Shown here in pieces: positions 42,601 to 53,112 of a stretch of DNA of 64,000 nucleotides (position 1 is the stretch's first letter; every line of letters begins with the position of its first letter). The DNA lies in contig CADEGH010000021.1 of the NCBI GenBank assembly GCA_902826835.1, forward strand, positions 35,147-99,146, written 5' to 3'. Position numbers and translations under genes: made by a program. The notes beneath the pieces are model-generated. The model did not search any database. It was not told the origin of the DNA and was given only the letters and a program-made list of their open reading frames with translations. The DNA is from an uncultured bacterium (GTDB lineage: Bacteria; Planctomycetota; GCA-002687715).

Positions 42601-45600
42601 GCAGCATTCGGGCCGGAGAGTCCGCCGAGGTCCGAGTGCTCACCGCGGACCTCGGATACCGCGGCGTCGGCACCGTCGGGACTCTGCGCGCGCTCTGGCG
42701 CAAGGACCGCCGCAGTGGAGATGGCGAAGTCGAACTCGAGAAGGAGCTCGCGGTCGATACCGGCATGACCGGCGAGACGACGCTGCGGTTCAACTTGGAT
42801 CGAGCGGGCGAGTACTCGCTTCGATTCGAGGGCAAAGATGGTCGAGGTCAGCCGGTGGTGGCCGAGACGGCGCTCGCGGTGGCGGGAGAACGTCCGGACC
42901 TGGCCAAAGAAGCGGTCCTCCGTCTGGAGCGGGGGGTCATTCTCGGAGGTGAGACCGCAAAGGCCCACCTGAATGTGCCAACGCCCGAACGAGCCTGTCT
43001 TCTCACCTTCGAGGGAGAGAAGGTGCTCGGGTTCAAGGTCCTCCGGCCGAAGGCGAGCTTCAGCGTTCTCGAACTGGAGATCGCGGAGGAGCTGGCGCCC
43101 AATGTGGTGGTGGCGGTGGCCACCCATCACGAGGAAAAGTTGCTCACCGCCTCCGACTCACTCGTCGTGCTCCGGTACTTGCGGGTCGGGTTGAAGGCGG
43201 ATCCCGCGACGGTGGCGCCTCGTTCCGCTGTCAATATTTTGATCGAGACTCTGGATCAGCGCGGCCGCCCAGTGCCGGCATCGGTCGCGCTCAAGGTCGT
43301 CGACCACGCCCTCTCAGGCTTGGGTGGATTTGACGGCCAAGACCCGAGGTTTGTCTTCAATCGAGACCGGAGGCCTCACCTGGTCTCCACCAGTTCGAGC
43401 TTCGGTTTTCAGTACTTGGGAGTGGCCAAACCACTCGACCCCGATCTCATTCGTTTGGCCAACGAGGCGATGATGATGCAGGTGCGGACGGAGTTGGCGG
43501 ACAAGTCGCTAATCACCCTCTTCGCCTCCCAGACTTTGGCCATGCCGGACCTCAAGGCTCCCATGAAGGACGCTCTTACGAGTGATGGCCAGTTAGGGCG
43601 CAATGTCGATCTTCGTCGACAGCGTTCCTCCGGCCGGCGACCCGCCGGTGGTGGAGGAGGTGCCGATATGCCCGGTGCGCCGGCCCCTGCGCCGAAGCCA
43701 GGTGAAATGGCGGTGGTCAAAGACACGGAGTTGGTGGAGGTCGAAGAGGAATTCGACAACAAAGAGGACTACGCGGAGTCCGAGATCACAGAGGATTCCG
43801 GGTCAGCCGGTTTTGTGGTCTCCAGTCGAGCCTACTACTTCGGAGAGGCCGTGGGCCAGGGCGGAGGGCGCGGCAAGAACCTGCTGGACGACTTTTCGCT
43901 CATCACCGGCGGCCTTCAGGTCCAGCCATTGGCTCCGGTGATGCGCGCCGATTTTCGCGAAGTGGCGGCCTGGCATCCGGCGTTGGTGACGGACGAGAGC
44001 GGCCGCGCGCAAGTCAAGGTCGATCTGCCTGACAACCTCACGCGTTGGGATGTGCAGGCGAGCGGGGTCGACCGGAGCGTGAGCGCTGGTCGCAGCACCA
44101 CGCAGGTGCTCGCGCGGCAGGATGTGGTGGCCAGACTGGAACGACCGCGTCTCCTGACGCACCGCGACGTCATTCAATTGCCCGTCGGAGTCCACAATCA
44201 CTTGGCAGCCAAAGCCGCGTTTGACGTGGCGTTGAGGAGCCGCTCTGCCGATCGACTCTCGGTCGAAGGCAGCGGCGACTTCCAGTGGGAGGTCGACGCG
44301 GGCGCCTCGATCTTCCGCGAAGTGAGCTTGCGCGCGCACAAGGCGGGCAGCGCGGAATTGACGTTGGAGGCCAAGGGTGCGCAGGGGAGCGATGCTTTGA
44401 CCGCGGAGTTCCCGGTCGTGGGCTTTGGAACCCCCTGGCAGAAGGTCGAGGCGCGGGAACTGCTCGGGTCGGTCGAAATTCCGGTGCGAGTCGAAGGCAA
44501 GGCGATCCCGGGCACCGAGTCCTACGCGCTGGTCATCCAAAGTGGCCTGGCGGTGGACCTGGAGGAGGCCCTCGGTTTCCTTCGGCACTACCCCTATGGT
44601 TGCTTGGAGCAGACGATCAGCCGCGTCGTGCCCATGCTCGAACTCGGCATGGCGGCGGCACGACTCGGTTCGCCGAGCCCCGTCCTGAAACCCGAAGCAG
44701 ACCGCGCGGCGGCCCGTTTGGTCTCGGACCTCCGCAGTTACCTGCTTGCGGACGGTCAATTTGCCTACTGGCCCAACGGCCCCGCGCATCCTTACGCCAC
44801 GGCTCTGGCCCGACACGCGGTGACGGTGCTCGTGCGAGCGGGATACCAAGTCGACTCCGACCTTCACGCAGCGGCGGCGAACGGGGTCGCTCGAGCGCTG
44901 GCTAATCCCAGCCACGAACTCGATGCCAAAGCGGCTCTGATCCTCGCCGGGGTGCAGGCCGGCATCGATGTCGAAGCGGCCCTGAACGCCGTGTTCCGCG
45001 AGCGGGAATCGCTGTCGGTGCCGGGCATCGCCCGCCTCCTATTGGCCACGCACGCGCTCGGTCGACCGGCGTTTGCCGACCCACTCGCGCAGCAGTTGCG
45101 CGGACGGAGACAGGCGCAGGCGACGTGGCCCTATTCGGCGCGCTCGGGATGTGCCTGGCACGCCAGTCCGCTCGAAGCCACGGCGCTCGCCTTGAGCGCG
45201 ATGGTGCAAATCGGAGCCGCGCCCGCGGAGACGGAGGCTTTGGCCGAAGCGGTGCAGCGGGGTCTGCGCAGCAAGGAGGGTTCCACCAAGGCGGTGGCGG
45301 CAGGAGTCGAAGCGCTAGCCGCCTGGATGAGGGGGTCTCCGAAGCAGGGGCAGGCACGGGAAGTTTCCATCAGCATCGATGGCAAGTCGGCCGCAACCGG
45401 GAAGCTTGGGCCGGATGCGCCCAAACTGGTTGTTCCTTTGCCGCTGGATCGCATGACCGAGGGCGACCATGTCATCACGATCCGCCAGTCTTCACCCCTC
45501 GCGGCCTCGGCGCGGGTCCTGCTTGCGCACCGGGTGGAGAGCGAAAGCTCGACGGCATCTGGCAATGTCTTGGAGGTCGAGCGCGGCGTGTTTGCGTACA

Positions 45601-47576
45601 CAGATCCCGATCAGCCGACTACCGAGCACGAGCCGGGCTACTCCATCATTCGCGCCGAGCACCGGCCGAAGCGAGTGCCGCCTGCGCCGCTCAGCCAGGC
45701 GCTCCGTGGCAAGAAGGTCACGGTGAGACTCTCGATTACGGCTCGCGAGGAGTCGAAGCACCTCGTGATCCGTGACCCGATCCTCGCGGGCCTCGAGCCG
45801 ATAGCGAGCGGCGTGCGCGGAGCCTTCGACCGCTTCGAGGCCCGTGGGGCGGAGATGGTCTTCTTCCGCAATCATCTGCAAAAGGGGCAGCGAATCGAAT
45901 TGGCCTACCCCTGTTACGTCGTGTTCGCCGGCGAGTTCCACGGCCTGTCCGCGACTGCCGAGGAAATGTACGCGCCGGAGCGGTTCGGGCGCTCTGCGTC
46001 CAACGCCTTGACCGTGGTTGCGGAGGCCTCTCGCTTGGCGACGGTGCCCCCACGGGTTCCCACTCCCGATGAGCGCTGGAGCCGTGGTCGGCGGGCTTTT
46101 GCCGAGCGGGACTACCGACAGGCCGCCCAGGATGTCGAACCCCTCCTGAGCGAGGCGCTCGAAGACGGAGTGCTGGATCAGGCCCACGATCTGCTGGTCC
46201 GGGCGTACCTACGCACGTCGCAGTTCGAATCCGCCATCAATACCATCAAGGCGATTGATGCACGCAGCCCCGGCCGCCTACGCCTCGATCGCTCCGATCG
46301 GGAGAAGTTGGGGAGGGCCTATCTCGGTCAGGGTGACCACTACCGCGCCACCGGCCTCTTCCGCACTCTGGTGCTCGAGGGTTACCAGCGCGAAGCCGAA
46401 GTGAGCGAGACCCTCTTCCGCATGGGCTTGCACGAACAGGCGCTGGCTCACGAGGAACAATTGCTGTGGCGCTATCCGCAGGAAGGCCCGACCCTGGGGG
46501 GGCAGGCGAAACTCGCCGAATGGCAATTGCAGCTCCCGGACCCGCGGGCGAAGAAGGTGCCAGGTCAAAATCCGCGCCTGCAATCGCGTTGGCCCGAGGC
46601 GTTTGCAACCTGGATGCGCATCATGGCCTGGCACACCGGAGAAGGGGTCGCCGAGAGTGCCGCGATGCGCCGTCTGCAGGTGCTCGGTGAGCTGCAGTTG
46701 CCGGAAGCAATCGCGAGCGAGGCTGAGCGTTTCTTGGCGGTGTATCCCAAGGCATCGAGCACGGACCGTGTCCTCATGTGGAAGGCCGAATCCGAGTTTG
46801 CGCGGGGCCTTTGGAAGGAAGCGCGGTCGACCGCCGACCGGGTTTACTCGCTGAAGATTGGCCCGAACCAGACCCCAAGCCCGTTTCAACCGGCCGCCGG
46901 TTTCTTGCTCGGACGATTGGCCCACGTGGAAGGCAAGTACCAAGAAGCGGTCGAGTGGTACGGCAAGGTCCGCACCACCGTTTCGGATGCGGCCCAAAGT
47001 TGGGCCTTCTTCACGGCTCGGGAACTCGAAGTTCCCGCGGTCACCCGCTCGAAGCCGGGTGGCAAGGCTGCGATCACCTTTGAGGCGAAGAACCTGAAGG
47101 AAGTGCGGGCCCAGCTCTATCCGGTCGATCTCGGGGTCCTCTTTGCCGTGAAGAAGAGCTTCGATCGGCTGCATACCGCCGATCTGTCGGGCATCCGCCC
47201 GGCCAGCGAGCTCAAGGTGGAAACCAAACTCGGGGACTACCTCCGCGGACCGGTCGACTTGGACCTTGGCAGCCTGAAACCGGGTGCCTACCTGGTGGTC
47301 TTGCGTGGCGAGGACCGCACCGCCACGACGCTGCACCTCGTTTCGAACGCGAGTCTGACGGTTCAGCGGTCGGGGAGTTCGATCCGGGTCTATTGCACCG
47401 GTGAGCAGGGGGCACCGATCGCGAAGGCCAGGCTCAAGCTCAGCATGAACGGGCGCATTTTCCACGCCGGGGAATCGGACGAGCGGGGGCTCCTCGACGT
47501 CTCGGATCCAGGCTCGGGGACGATCACGGTGGTCGCGGAAAAAGGCGACCTCGTCGCCGTGACGAGCAAGGATTGA
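39687..47576 (+). CDS. Giant alpha-2-macroglobulin family protein with TPR modules at both ends
   Basis: The 2629-residue protein begins with a membrane/signal helix (residues 4-23, LALGALFVVVSIALPLSVV). About 25-515 are TPR-like repeats. From about 526 come macroglobulin domains, including VAFTMDRPIYQPGSEVRFRA (MG2/3) and the A2M domain at WHPALVTDESGRAQVKVDLP. The thioester domain has PYGCLEQTISR with Cys1639 and Gln1642 intact, so covalent trapping of proteases is possible. A second TPR block (about 2130-2430) and a second copy of the first MG-like segment (from about 2446, ELEVPAVTRSKPGG) follow. Bacterial A2Ms of about 1650 residues guard the periplasm; this one is about 1000 longer. No pbpC neighbour. 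Confidence 0.88.
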   Translation: MRRVLALGALFVVVSIALPLSVVRWLEDDASKNLKRAQELMAWGRPAEAIAVLDLLAGEPSASPLIAEARLYRVRALMQMKEWPKAAESARALYEALPGSHVFRRRAHLLLAEVLERQGQSAEAAAIFGMEADAVLSAPEDARIASYYLELAKALEIDEPTTDLLKPGRKANPSEAAALYERALQIVSPGKPHAPITMPRVRNLMRAGQSAAAVSELGALLSDKTLEAAVVLEARMLRARGALDSGDLGTARLEVDRLLAEASIDEHAEGPAARRLLGEIQWRSSGSAAERLESQRAGAATWRAWLDRFPTRSEASEVRRELAHKLREAGMNDEAVLAFEAVAEDEKAPASWRAEARFARVSTERALGRFDDARATARKFLALHPDDPNVPAAQRLLQELWLEKAAAQRTAKDATGAVATLRAYLDEYPGSPSAAEVALEIGLILHAEKKNEEAAAAFVAVRDRYQQAGREVAARAALILAVMEEDERRDLDAAVVHLRKIGEEFGGTLAAAQAASRLANLEAIELELGSPRVFVPGETCQLDFATRNVKDVQLRIYRLDGREIFERKGDLNLAGEIEVALVKADVTQARPTPDYRPYARFQTKLPVELEAGKPLPSGAYLVSAETDDRRSAVLVLVSGVRIVVKNSPSEAFCWATDARTGEPLSDVLVLAHNDSQRLSGKTDADGVVRFPVGEGGGKFRILASHEGGVVPGLTAEAPAATSVNLVPRVAFTMDRPIYQPGSEVRFRAVLRAVENAAWVAPKIASVRASLHDPSGAERGASQLEMGAFGVVSGGFPISKEAPVGKWRVRVHFEGQIFDEEVVVSSYRRPEYDVSVDAEQRVLVPGELAELNVAVAYFFGGPVKSADFEWRAWRAPLTIDTTRYQNHAWYLKAVEAAAPEVAGHGMEFVASGQGRLNDSGAGRLEFRTREDGQRSRYVIEVMVKDTGGQWVAGVGTVFTGSTDRFAVVVGEKRSIRAGESAEVRVLTADLGYRGVGTVGTLRALWRKDRRSGDGEVELEKELAVDTGMTGETTLRFNLDRAGEYSLRFEGKDGRGQPVVAETALAVAGERPDLAKEAVLRLERGVILGGETAKAHLNVPTPERACLLTFEGEKVLGFKVLRPKASFSVLELEIAEELAPNVVVAVATHHEEKLLTASDSLVVLRYLRVGLKADPATVAPRSAVNILIETLDQRGRPVPASVALKVVDHALSGLGGFDGQDPRFVFNRDRRPHLVSTSSSFGFQYLGVAKPLDPDLIRLANEAMMMQVRTELADKSLITLFASQTLAMPDLKAPMKDALTSDGQLGRNVDLRRQRSSGRRPAGGGGGADMPGAPAPAPKPGEMAVVKDTELVEVEEEFDNKEDYAESEITEDSGSAGFVVSSRAYYFGEAVGQGGGRGKNLLDDFSLITGGLQVQPLAPVMRADFREVAAWHPALVTDESGRAQVKVDLPDNLTRWDVQASGVDRSVSAGRSTTQVLARQDVVARLERPRLLTHRDVIQLPVGVHNHLAAKAAFDVALRSRSADRLSVEGSGDFQWEVDAGASIFREVSLRAHKAGSAELTLEAKGAQGSDALTAEFPVVGFGTPWQKVEARELLGSVEIPVRVEGKAIPGTESYALVIQSGLAVDLEEALGFLRHYPYGCLEQTISRVVPMLELGMAAARLGSPSPVLKPEADRAAARLVSDLRSYLLADGQFAYWPNGPAHPYATALARHAVTVLVRAGYQVDSDLHAAAANGVARALANPSHELDAKAALILAGVQAGIDVEAALNAVFRERESLSVPGIARLLLATHALGRPAFADPLAQQLRGRRQAQATWPYSARSGCAWHASPLEATALALSAMVQIGAAPAETEALAEAVQRGLRSKEGSTKAVAAGVEALAAWMRGSPKQGQAREVSISIDGKSAATGKLGPDAPKLVVPLPLDRMTEGDHVITIRQSSPLAASARVLLAHRVESESSTASGNVLEVERGVFAYTDPDQPTTEHEPGYSIIRAEHRPKRVPPAPLSQALRGKKVTVRLSITAREESKHLVIRDPILAGLEPIASGVRGAFDRFEARGAEMVFFRNHLQKGQRIELAYPCYVVFAGEFHGLSATAEEMYAPERFGRSASNALTVVAEASRLATVPPRVPTPDERWSRGRRAFAERDYRQAAQDVEPLLSEALEDGVLDQAHDLLVRAYLRTSQFESAINTIKAIDARSPGRLRLDRSDREKLGRAYLGQGDHYRATGLFRTLVLEGYQREAEVSETLFRMGLHEQALAHEEQLLWRYPQEGPTLGGQAKLAEWQLQLPDPRAKKVPGQNPRLQSRWPEAFATWMRIMAWHTGEGVAESAAMRRLQVLGELQLPEAIASEAERFLAVYPKASSTDRVLMWKAESEFARGLWKEARSTADRVYSLKIGPNQTPSPFQPAAGFLLGRLAHVEGKYQEAVEWYGKVRTTVSDAAQSWAFFTARELEVPAVTRSKPGGKAAITFEAKNLKEVRAQLYPVDLGVLFAVKKSFDRLHTADLSGIRPASELKVETKLGDYLRGPVDLDLGSLKPGAYLVVLRGEDRTATTLHLVSNASLTVQRSGSSIRVYCTGEQGAPIAKARLKLSMNGRIFHAGESDERGLLDVSDPGSGTITVVAEKGDLVAVTSKD

Positions 47577-47609
47577 ACCTTGGGAGGCGGCTTGCCTTAA
47601 GATGGGGCC

Positions 47610-48350
47610 ATGCGCCCCATCACCTTGCTCTTTACCCTCCTCGTGACCTGGGATGTGGGAACCTCCCAGTCGCTCCCGGAGGCGGACCTGATTTCCGAGG
47701 ACGTGGCCCGCGGCTTGGCCGCGGAGTTCGGCAAGCTCTTTTCGTCCAAGGACGAGCGCGAGCGCCTGGCCGCCGTCGATACGCTCTCCCGCTTCCGCCA
47801 CCCCCTTCTGGCGAAAGCCCTGATCAAGGCCCTGAACGACGCCTCGCCGCTCGTTGCCGAAGGGGCGGCGGTGCGACTTGGGGTCCAAGACAAAAAGGAC
47901 GCGGGGCCGGCCCTGCGAAGCGCCTGGAAAGCGTTCAAAGCGAAGGAGCGCAACGGCCTGCAAGTGGCGGTCTTGGGTGCGCTCCGGCGGCTCGACGCCC
48001 TCCCGAGCTTCAAGGAACTCACCGATCCCTTCGATCGATCCTCTCCCGAGGTTCAACGCGAGATCGTCCGCGCCGCCGCGCAGGTTCGTGACCTGAACAC
48101 CGTCGAGTGGCTGGCCAATCTATTGGAAGAGCCAGCCCCGGAAAACCGGGACGATCCGACCAACCCTCCCGCGGACTACTGGAAGGAGCGGGTCGCGAGC
48201 TGGAAGTACTGGGTTAGGGACGTTCACCACGCGCTGCACGAACTCACCGGGCAGGACTTTGAAGACAAAAAACACGTCCGGGAGTGGCGAAAAAAGGGCG
48301 GAAAAATCGTGAAGCTCCCGGCTCCGGAGGGGGAGAAGAAGAACGGTTGA
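47610..48350 (+). CDS. Exported HEAT-repeat protein
   Basis: The 246-residue protein has a signal peptide (MRPITLLFTLLVTWDVGTS) and HEAT-type helical pairs (RLAAVDTLSRFRHPLLAKAL, PLVAEGAAVRLG, LQVAVLGALRRLDAL). The C-terminal part is Lys/Glu/Trp-rich (WKERVASWKYWVRDVHHALH) and ends in a basic tail. It lies 33 bp after the macroglobulin gene and may form a scaffold with it. Confidence 0.7.
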   Translation: MRPITLLFTLLVTWDVGTSQSLPEADLISEDVARGLAAEFGKLFSSKDERERLAAVDTLSRFRHPLLAKALIKALNDASPLVAEGAAVRLGVQDKKDAGPALRSAWKAFKAKERNGLQVAVLGALRRLDALPSFKELTDPFDRSSPEVQREIVRAAAQVRDLNTVEWLANLLEEPAPENRDDPTNPPADYWKERVASWKYWVRDVHHALHELTGQDFEDKKHVREWRKKGGKIVKLPAPEGEKKNG

Positions 48351-48441
48351 ACCCCCCGCTCTGGCCGGTAGGTTCCCTCAGGCTTCGCGAGTCCTCGCCA
48401 GTCGGCGCGGGACGGCGGACCTTGGGGGAAGTTCGGACACC

Positions 48442-48675
48442 ATGGCTGACCAGACCCAGAAGTGGGAAGACAACGTTGCGGGCCGTTTCTACGTCGACAA
48501 AGAGTGCATTCTCTGCTCTTTGTGTTCGGACATCGCGCCCGAGACCTTCAAAGAGAGTGCGGACGGGGATCACGATTTTGTGTGGAAACAGCCGGTCACC
48601 CCGGAGCAAGTCCAAAAAGCCCTCGATGCTTTGGAGCAGTGCCCGGTGGACGCCATCGGCCAGGACGGAGACTGA
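48442..48675 (+). CDS. Single-cluster [4Fe-4S] ferredoxin
   Basis: The 77-residue protein has ECILCSLCSDIAP (Cys22, Cys25, Cys28) and EQCPVDAI (Cys67), the ligand pattern of Bacillus-type monocluster ferredoxins. Overall charge is acidic. It carries one electron; no partner oxidoreductase is adjacent. It lies 36 bp upstream of a Ser/Thr kinase gene. Confidence 0.9.
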   Translation: MADQTQKWEDNVAGRFYVDKECILCSLCSDIAPETFKESADGDHDFVWKQPVTPEQVQKALDALEQCPVDAIGQDGD

Positions 48676-48711
48676 TAGCGGACCGGCGCGGCGCCAGTAG
48701 AATCCCCCACC

Positions 48712-49647
48712 ATGGCCGACTCCAGTGCACCGGACCCCCTAATCGGACAGCGTTTCGGCGAAGGAGGCAGCTTCCTCGTCAACAAGAAGCTGGGTGAGGG
48801 GGGAATGGGGGCCGTCTATCTCGCGCGAGACGAGAAAAACGCCCGGGATGTGGCGATCAAGTTCCTTCGCCAGGACGCCGGGGACCGCGACGCGGTCGAG
48901 CGCTTCAAGCGCGAGGGCAAGAAGTTCGGGCGCCTGCGCCACGCCAACCTCGTGCAGGTTTACGCGCTCGGGCGCGAGCAGGGTCGGCTCTACATCGCCT
49001 CCGAGTTTGTGGCCGGCAAGAACCTCTACCAACTCCTCGGCGAAGACGGGGCGTTCCCGGTCGAGTGGGCCCTGAAGGTGATCCGCCAGGCGAGCGCGGG
49101 TCTCGTCGAGGCTCACAAGAGCCTCGTCGTCCATCGCGATCTGAAGCCCGAAAACATCATGATTCGCGACGCCGACAAGGCGGTCAAAGTGCTCGACTTC
49201 GGCATCGCGAAGGATCTCGATGCTTCGGTCGCGTTGACCCGCCACGGCACCTACATCGGGACTCCGGCGTACTCCGCCCCCGAACAGGTGAAGGGCGAAG
49301 AAATCGACCATCGGGCCGACATCTTCAGCCTCGGCGTGATCCTCTACGAACTCCTCACCGGCCGCGTCGCCTTCCAAGGTCGGCACACCGTCGAAGTCCT
49401 CAAGGCCACTCTCACCGCGGCTCCGGTGCCGGTCACCAAACTGAACGACTCGGTCACCAACCCGGTGGCGAAGCTCATCGACCGGATGATCCAAAAGAGC
49501 CCGAAGCGTCGCCCCGAGTCACTGGAAGACGTCATCACCGAAGTCGACCGCATCCTCGACGCCCTCGCCCGCGGCTACACCGAAGAAGAAAAGTCCGGCA
49601 TCCGCGGCCTCCTCAAACGTGTCTTCGAAGGCTGGCGGGAGGGGTGA
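48712..49647 (+). CDS. Soluble Hanks-type Ser/Thr protein kinase
   Basis: The 311-residue kinase has all core motifs: GEGGMG (28-33), Lys50 in VAIK, HRDLKPEN (141-148), DFG (162-164) and APEQ (189-192), with a conserved Arg-containing C-lobe. There is no transmembrane helix, FHA or PASTA domain, so it is a bare cytosolic kinase. Planctomycetes have many such kinases. Its substrate could be the FHA protein encoded at 59.8 kb, but no evidence links them. Convergent with sdhB. Confidence 0.92.
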   Translation: MADSSAPDPLIGQRFGEGGSFLVNKKLGEGGMGAVYLARDEKNARDVAIKFLRQDAGDRDAVERFKREGKKFGRLRHANLVQVYALGREQGRLYIASEFVAGKNLYQLLGEDGAFPVEWALKVIRQASAGLVEAHKSLVVHRDLKPENIMIRDADKAVKVLDFGIAKDLDASVALTRHGTYIGTPAYSAPEQVKGEEIDHRADIFSLGVILYELLTGRVAFQGRHTVEVLKATLTAAPVPVTKLNDSVTNPVAKLIDRMIQKSPKRRPESLEDVITEVDRILDALARGYTEEEKSGIRGLLKRVFEGWREG

Positions 49648-49656
49648 CCGAGGGCG

Positions 49657-49672
49657 GCGGCGGGCGCGCCGC
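49657..49672. terminator. Possible bidirectional hairpin between kinase and sdhB
   Basis: GCGGCG and CGCCGC enclose a GGCG loop in the 54-bp convergent gap. Short stem and no T tract; weak. Confidence 0.25.
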
Positions 49673-49701
49673 AATATCGGCCCGTGAGCGCCACGCTCGG
49701 G

Positions 49702-50450
<749 letters not shown>

Positions 50451-50451
<1 letters not shown>

Positions 50452-52364
50452 CACTTGTAGCTCCTGGTCGAAGGCTTGACGTGTTCGAAGGTCAGCGACT
50501 CTTTGTGCAGGTTCGGCTCTTTTCCTTCGCCCGTGTATTCCCAGACGGCGGCGTGGGAGAAATCGGCGTCGTTGCGCTTGGCCTCGCCGTCCGCCATTTG
50601 GTGCTCCTCGCGGAAATGACCGCCACAGGATTCTTCGCGCACCAGGGCGTCGCGGCACATGAGTTCGCCGAACTCGAGGAAGTCGGCGACTCGGCCGGCC
50701 TTCTCGAGTGAGATGTTCAGCTCTTCGCCGGTGCCGGGGACCGCGAGGTTCTGCCAGAACTCCGCGCGGATCGCGGGGATTTTGGCAAGGGCCTCCTTCA
50801 GGCCGGCCGCATTTCTGGCCATGCCACACTTATCCCAGAGGAGCTTGCCCAACTCCCGATGAAAAGAGTCGGGTGAGCGTTTGCCGCGGATGCCGAGGAG
50901 TCGGTCTTGGCGCGCCTTCACGTCGCTCGCGGCGGCGACAAACTCGGGCTGGTCTTCTTTGGCCTGGGAATTACCGGCTTGGGCCAGGTAGTTGCCAAGG
51001 GTGTAGGGGAGGATGAAGTAGCCATCCGCCAATCCCTGCATGAGGGCCGAGGCCCCGAGGCGATTGGCGCCATGGTCGGAGAAGTTGGCCTCCCCGATTA
51101 CGAACATCCCGGGGATCGTGCTCATCAAGTGGTAATCGACCCAAAGCCCGCCCATCGTGTAGTGGACGGCGGGGTAGATGCGCATCGGCGCTTCGTAGGG
51201 GTTTTCGGCGGTGATCTTCTTGTACATGTCGAAGAGGTTGCCGTAACGCGCTTCGATCGTGCTCTTGCCGAGGCGGCGAATCGAATCACCGAAGTCGAGG
51301 TAGACGCCGAGACCCCCGGGGCCGACCCCGAGCCCGGAGTCGCAGGCTGCCTTGGCGGCCCGCGACGCGACGTCGCGGGGGACCAGGTTGCCGAAGCTCG
51401 GATAGCGCCGCTCGAGGTAGTAGTCCCGGTCGGATTCGGGGATCTCGCTCGGCGGGCGACGATCTTGCGCGGTCTTCGGCACCCAGACTCGGCCGTCGTT
51501 GCGCAGCGACTCGGACATCAGGGTGAGCTTGGATTGGTGATCCCCGCTCACCGGGATGCAGGTCGGATGGATTTGCGTGAAGCAGGGATTGGCGAAGCCG
51601 GCCCCCCGCTTGTGGGCGCGCCATGCCGCGGTGACGTTGCAACCCTTCGCGTTGGTCGAGAGGAAGAATGCGTTTCCGTAGCCGCCAGTGGCCAACACCA
51701 CCGCATCCGCAGAGTGGGTCGAAATGACGCCAGTGACGAGGTCACGCGCGACGATGCCGACCGCGCGGCCGCCCCGCACGACGACGTCGAGCATTTCGGT
51801 GCGGGCCGACATCTTGACCGCTCCGAGTCCGATCTGCCGCTCTAGGGCCTGGTAGGCACCGAGCAAAAGCTGCTGCCCGGTTTGCCCGCGGGCGTAGAAG
51901 GTGCGCGAGACTTGAGCGCCCCCGAACGAGCGGTTCTCGAGGAGCCCGCCGTACTCACGTGCGAACGGCACTCCCTGGGCGACACACTGGTCGATGATGT
52001 TCACCGACACCTGGGCCAGACGGTACACGTTGGCCTCGCGAGCGCGGTAGTCGCCGCCCTTCACGGTGTCGTAGAAGAGCCGCCACACGCTGTCGCCGTC
52101 GTTCGAGTAATTCTTGGCGGCGTTGATGCCACCCTGCGCGGCGATGCTGTGGGCGCGGCGGGGACTGTCCTGGAAGCATAGACAGTGCACGGAGTAGCCG
52201 AGCTCGGCCAGGGACGCGGCCGCCGAGGCACCGGCGAGCCCGGAGCCCACGACGATGACCCGGAACTTCCGTTTGTTGGCCGGGTTGACCAGCTTCATTT
52301 CGGAGCGGTGGCGATCCCACTTCGTTTCGATCGGACCACTCGGGACGGCGGAGTCGAGTTTCAT
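50451..52364 (-). CDS. sdhA: Succinate dehydrogenase/fumarate reductase flavoprotein subunit
   Basis: The 637-residue flavoprotein has an N-terminal GSGLAGASAAASLAELG nucleotide-binding motif, RRAHSIAAQGGINAAKN containing the His that carries FAD covalently, and the substrate-site segments HPTC and IGEANFSDHGANRLGASALM. The long form with this layout is typical of the b558-type complex of Bacteroidetes, delta-proteobacteria and related groups. A strong ribosome site (AGGAGGTG) precedes ATG 52364, which overlaps sdhC as ATGA. Confidence 0.95.
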
Positions 52365-53053
52365 GGCGTCACCTCCTGGCCCACGAGTCGAAAGAGGATG
52401 GAGAGCGGCATCGCGAGATTGCCCAAGACCACGAGCATGGCGAGGCCGCGGGCGGCCCCGGCGAAGAAGCAACTGTACTTCTTGCGGTTCCAGCCCATGC
52501 TCTGGAAGAGACTGGCCGCTCCGTGCGAAAGATGCAGCCCCAGGAACACCATGGCGACCACGTAGCTCAGGGCCACGAAGGGGCTCTGGAAACCCAAGAC
52601 CACCATGCGGTAGACGTCGTGGCGGCCCTGCGCGTCACGCAGGGCGAAGTGGTCGCCGTGGGTCCAGCCCAAAGTGAAGTGGGCGAGGTGGTAGACCACG
52701 AAGGCGAGCACGATGAGCCCGCTCATGATCATGGTCCGGGAGGCGTAGGTGGCGGCGATCGGGCGCTTCACCGCGTACTGCACCGGGCGAGCCTCTTCAT
52801 TGCGCTTCACGAGGCTGAACGCGCAGAGGATGTGCGCCACGAAGGTGGCCAAGAGGCCGAGGCGCATCACCCAAAGAAGAGGCCCGAGCTTTTTGAGCCC
52901 GGCCGCGTAGGCGTTCAACTGGTCCGGGCCGGCAAAGACCTGGAGGTTGCCGACCATGTGCGCGACCGTGAACAAGAACAGGAACATTCCCGTCAGGGCC
53001 ATCAGGAACTTGGTTCCGACCGAAGTGGTCAGGCCCTGCCAAAGCCATCTCAT
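52361..53053 (-). CDS. sdhC: Succinate dehydrogenase cytochrome b558 subunit
   Basis: The 230-residue protein has five hydrophobic helices with conserved His residues in TVAHMVGN, FVAHILCA, VVYHLAHF and GLHLSHG that would bind two haems. This single large anchor replaces the SdhC/SdhD pair and is diagnostic of the b558 type-B complex, which usually reduces menaquinone. First gene of sdhCAB. Confidence 0.92.
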   Translation of the reverse strand: MRWLWQGLTTSVGTKFLMALTGMFLFLFTVAHMVGNLQVFAGPDQLNAYAAGLKKLGPLLWVMRLGLLATFVAHILCAFSLVKRNEEARPVQYAVKRPIAATYASRTMIMSGLIVLAFVVYHLAHFTLGWTHGDHFALRDAQGRHDVYRMVVLGFQSPFVALSYVVAMVFLGLHLSHGAASLFQSMGWNRKKYSCFFAGAARGLAMLVVLGNLAMPLSILFRLVGQEVTP

Positions 53054-53112
53054 GCGGAAGTCTCCAGCCGATCTTGCGGTCGAAGACGAGGGGTCCGAAA
53101 CCGCGGGGTCGG

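Noticed and set aside
46278..48056. 592-residue minus-strand open frame
   Set aside because: Overlaps the A2M and HEAT genes with no family resemblance; Gly/Arg/Gln-rich shadow.
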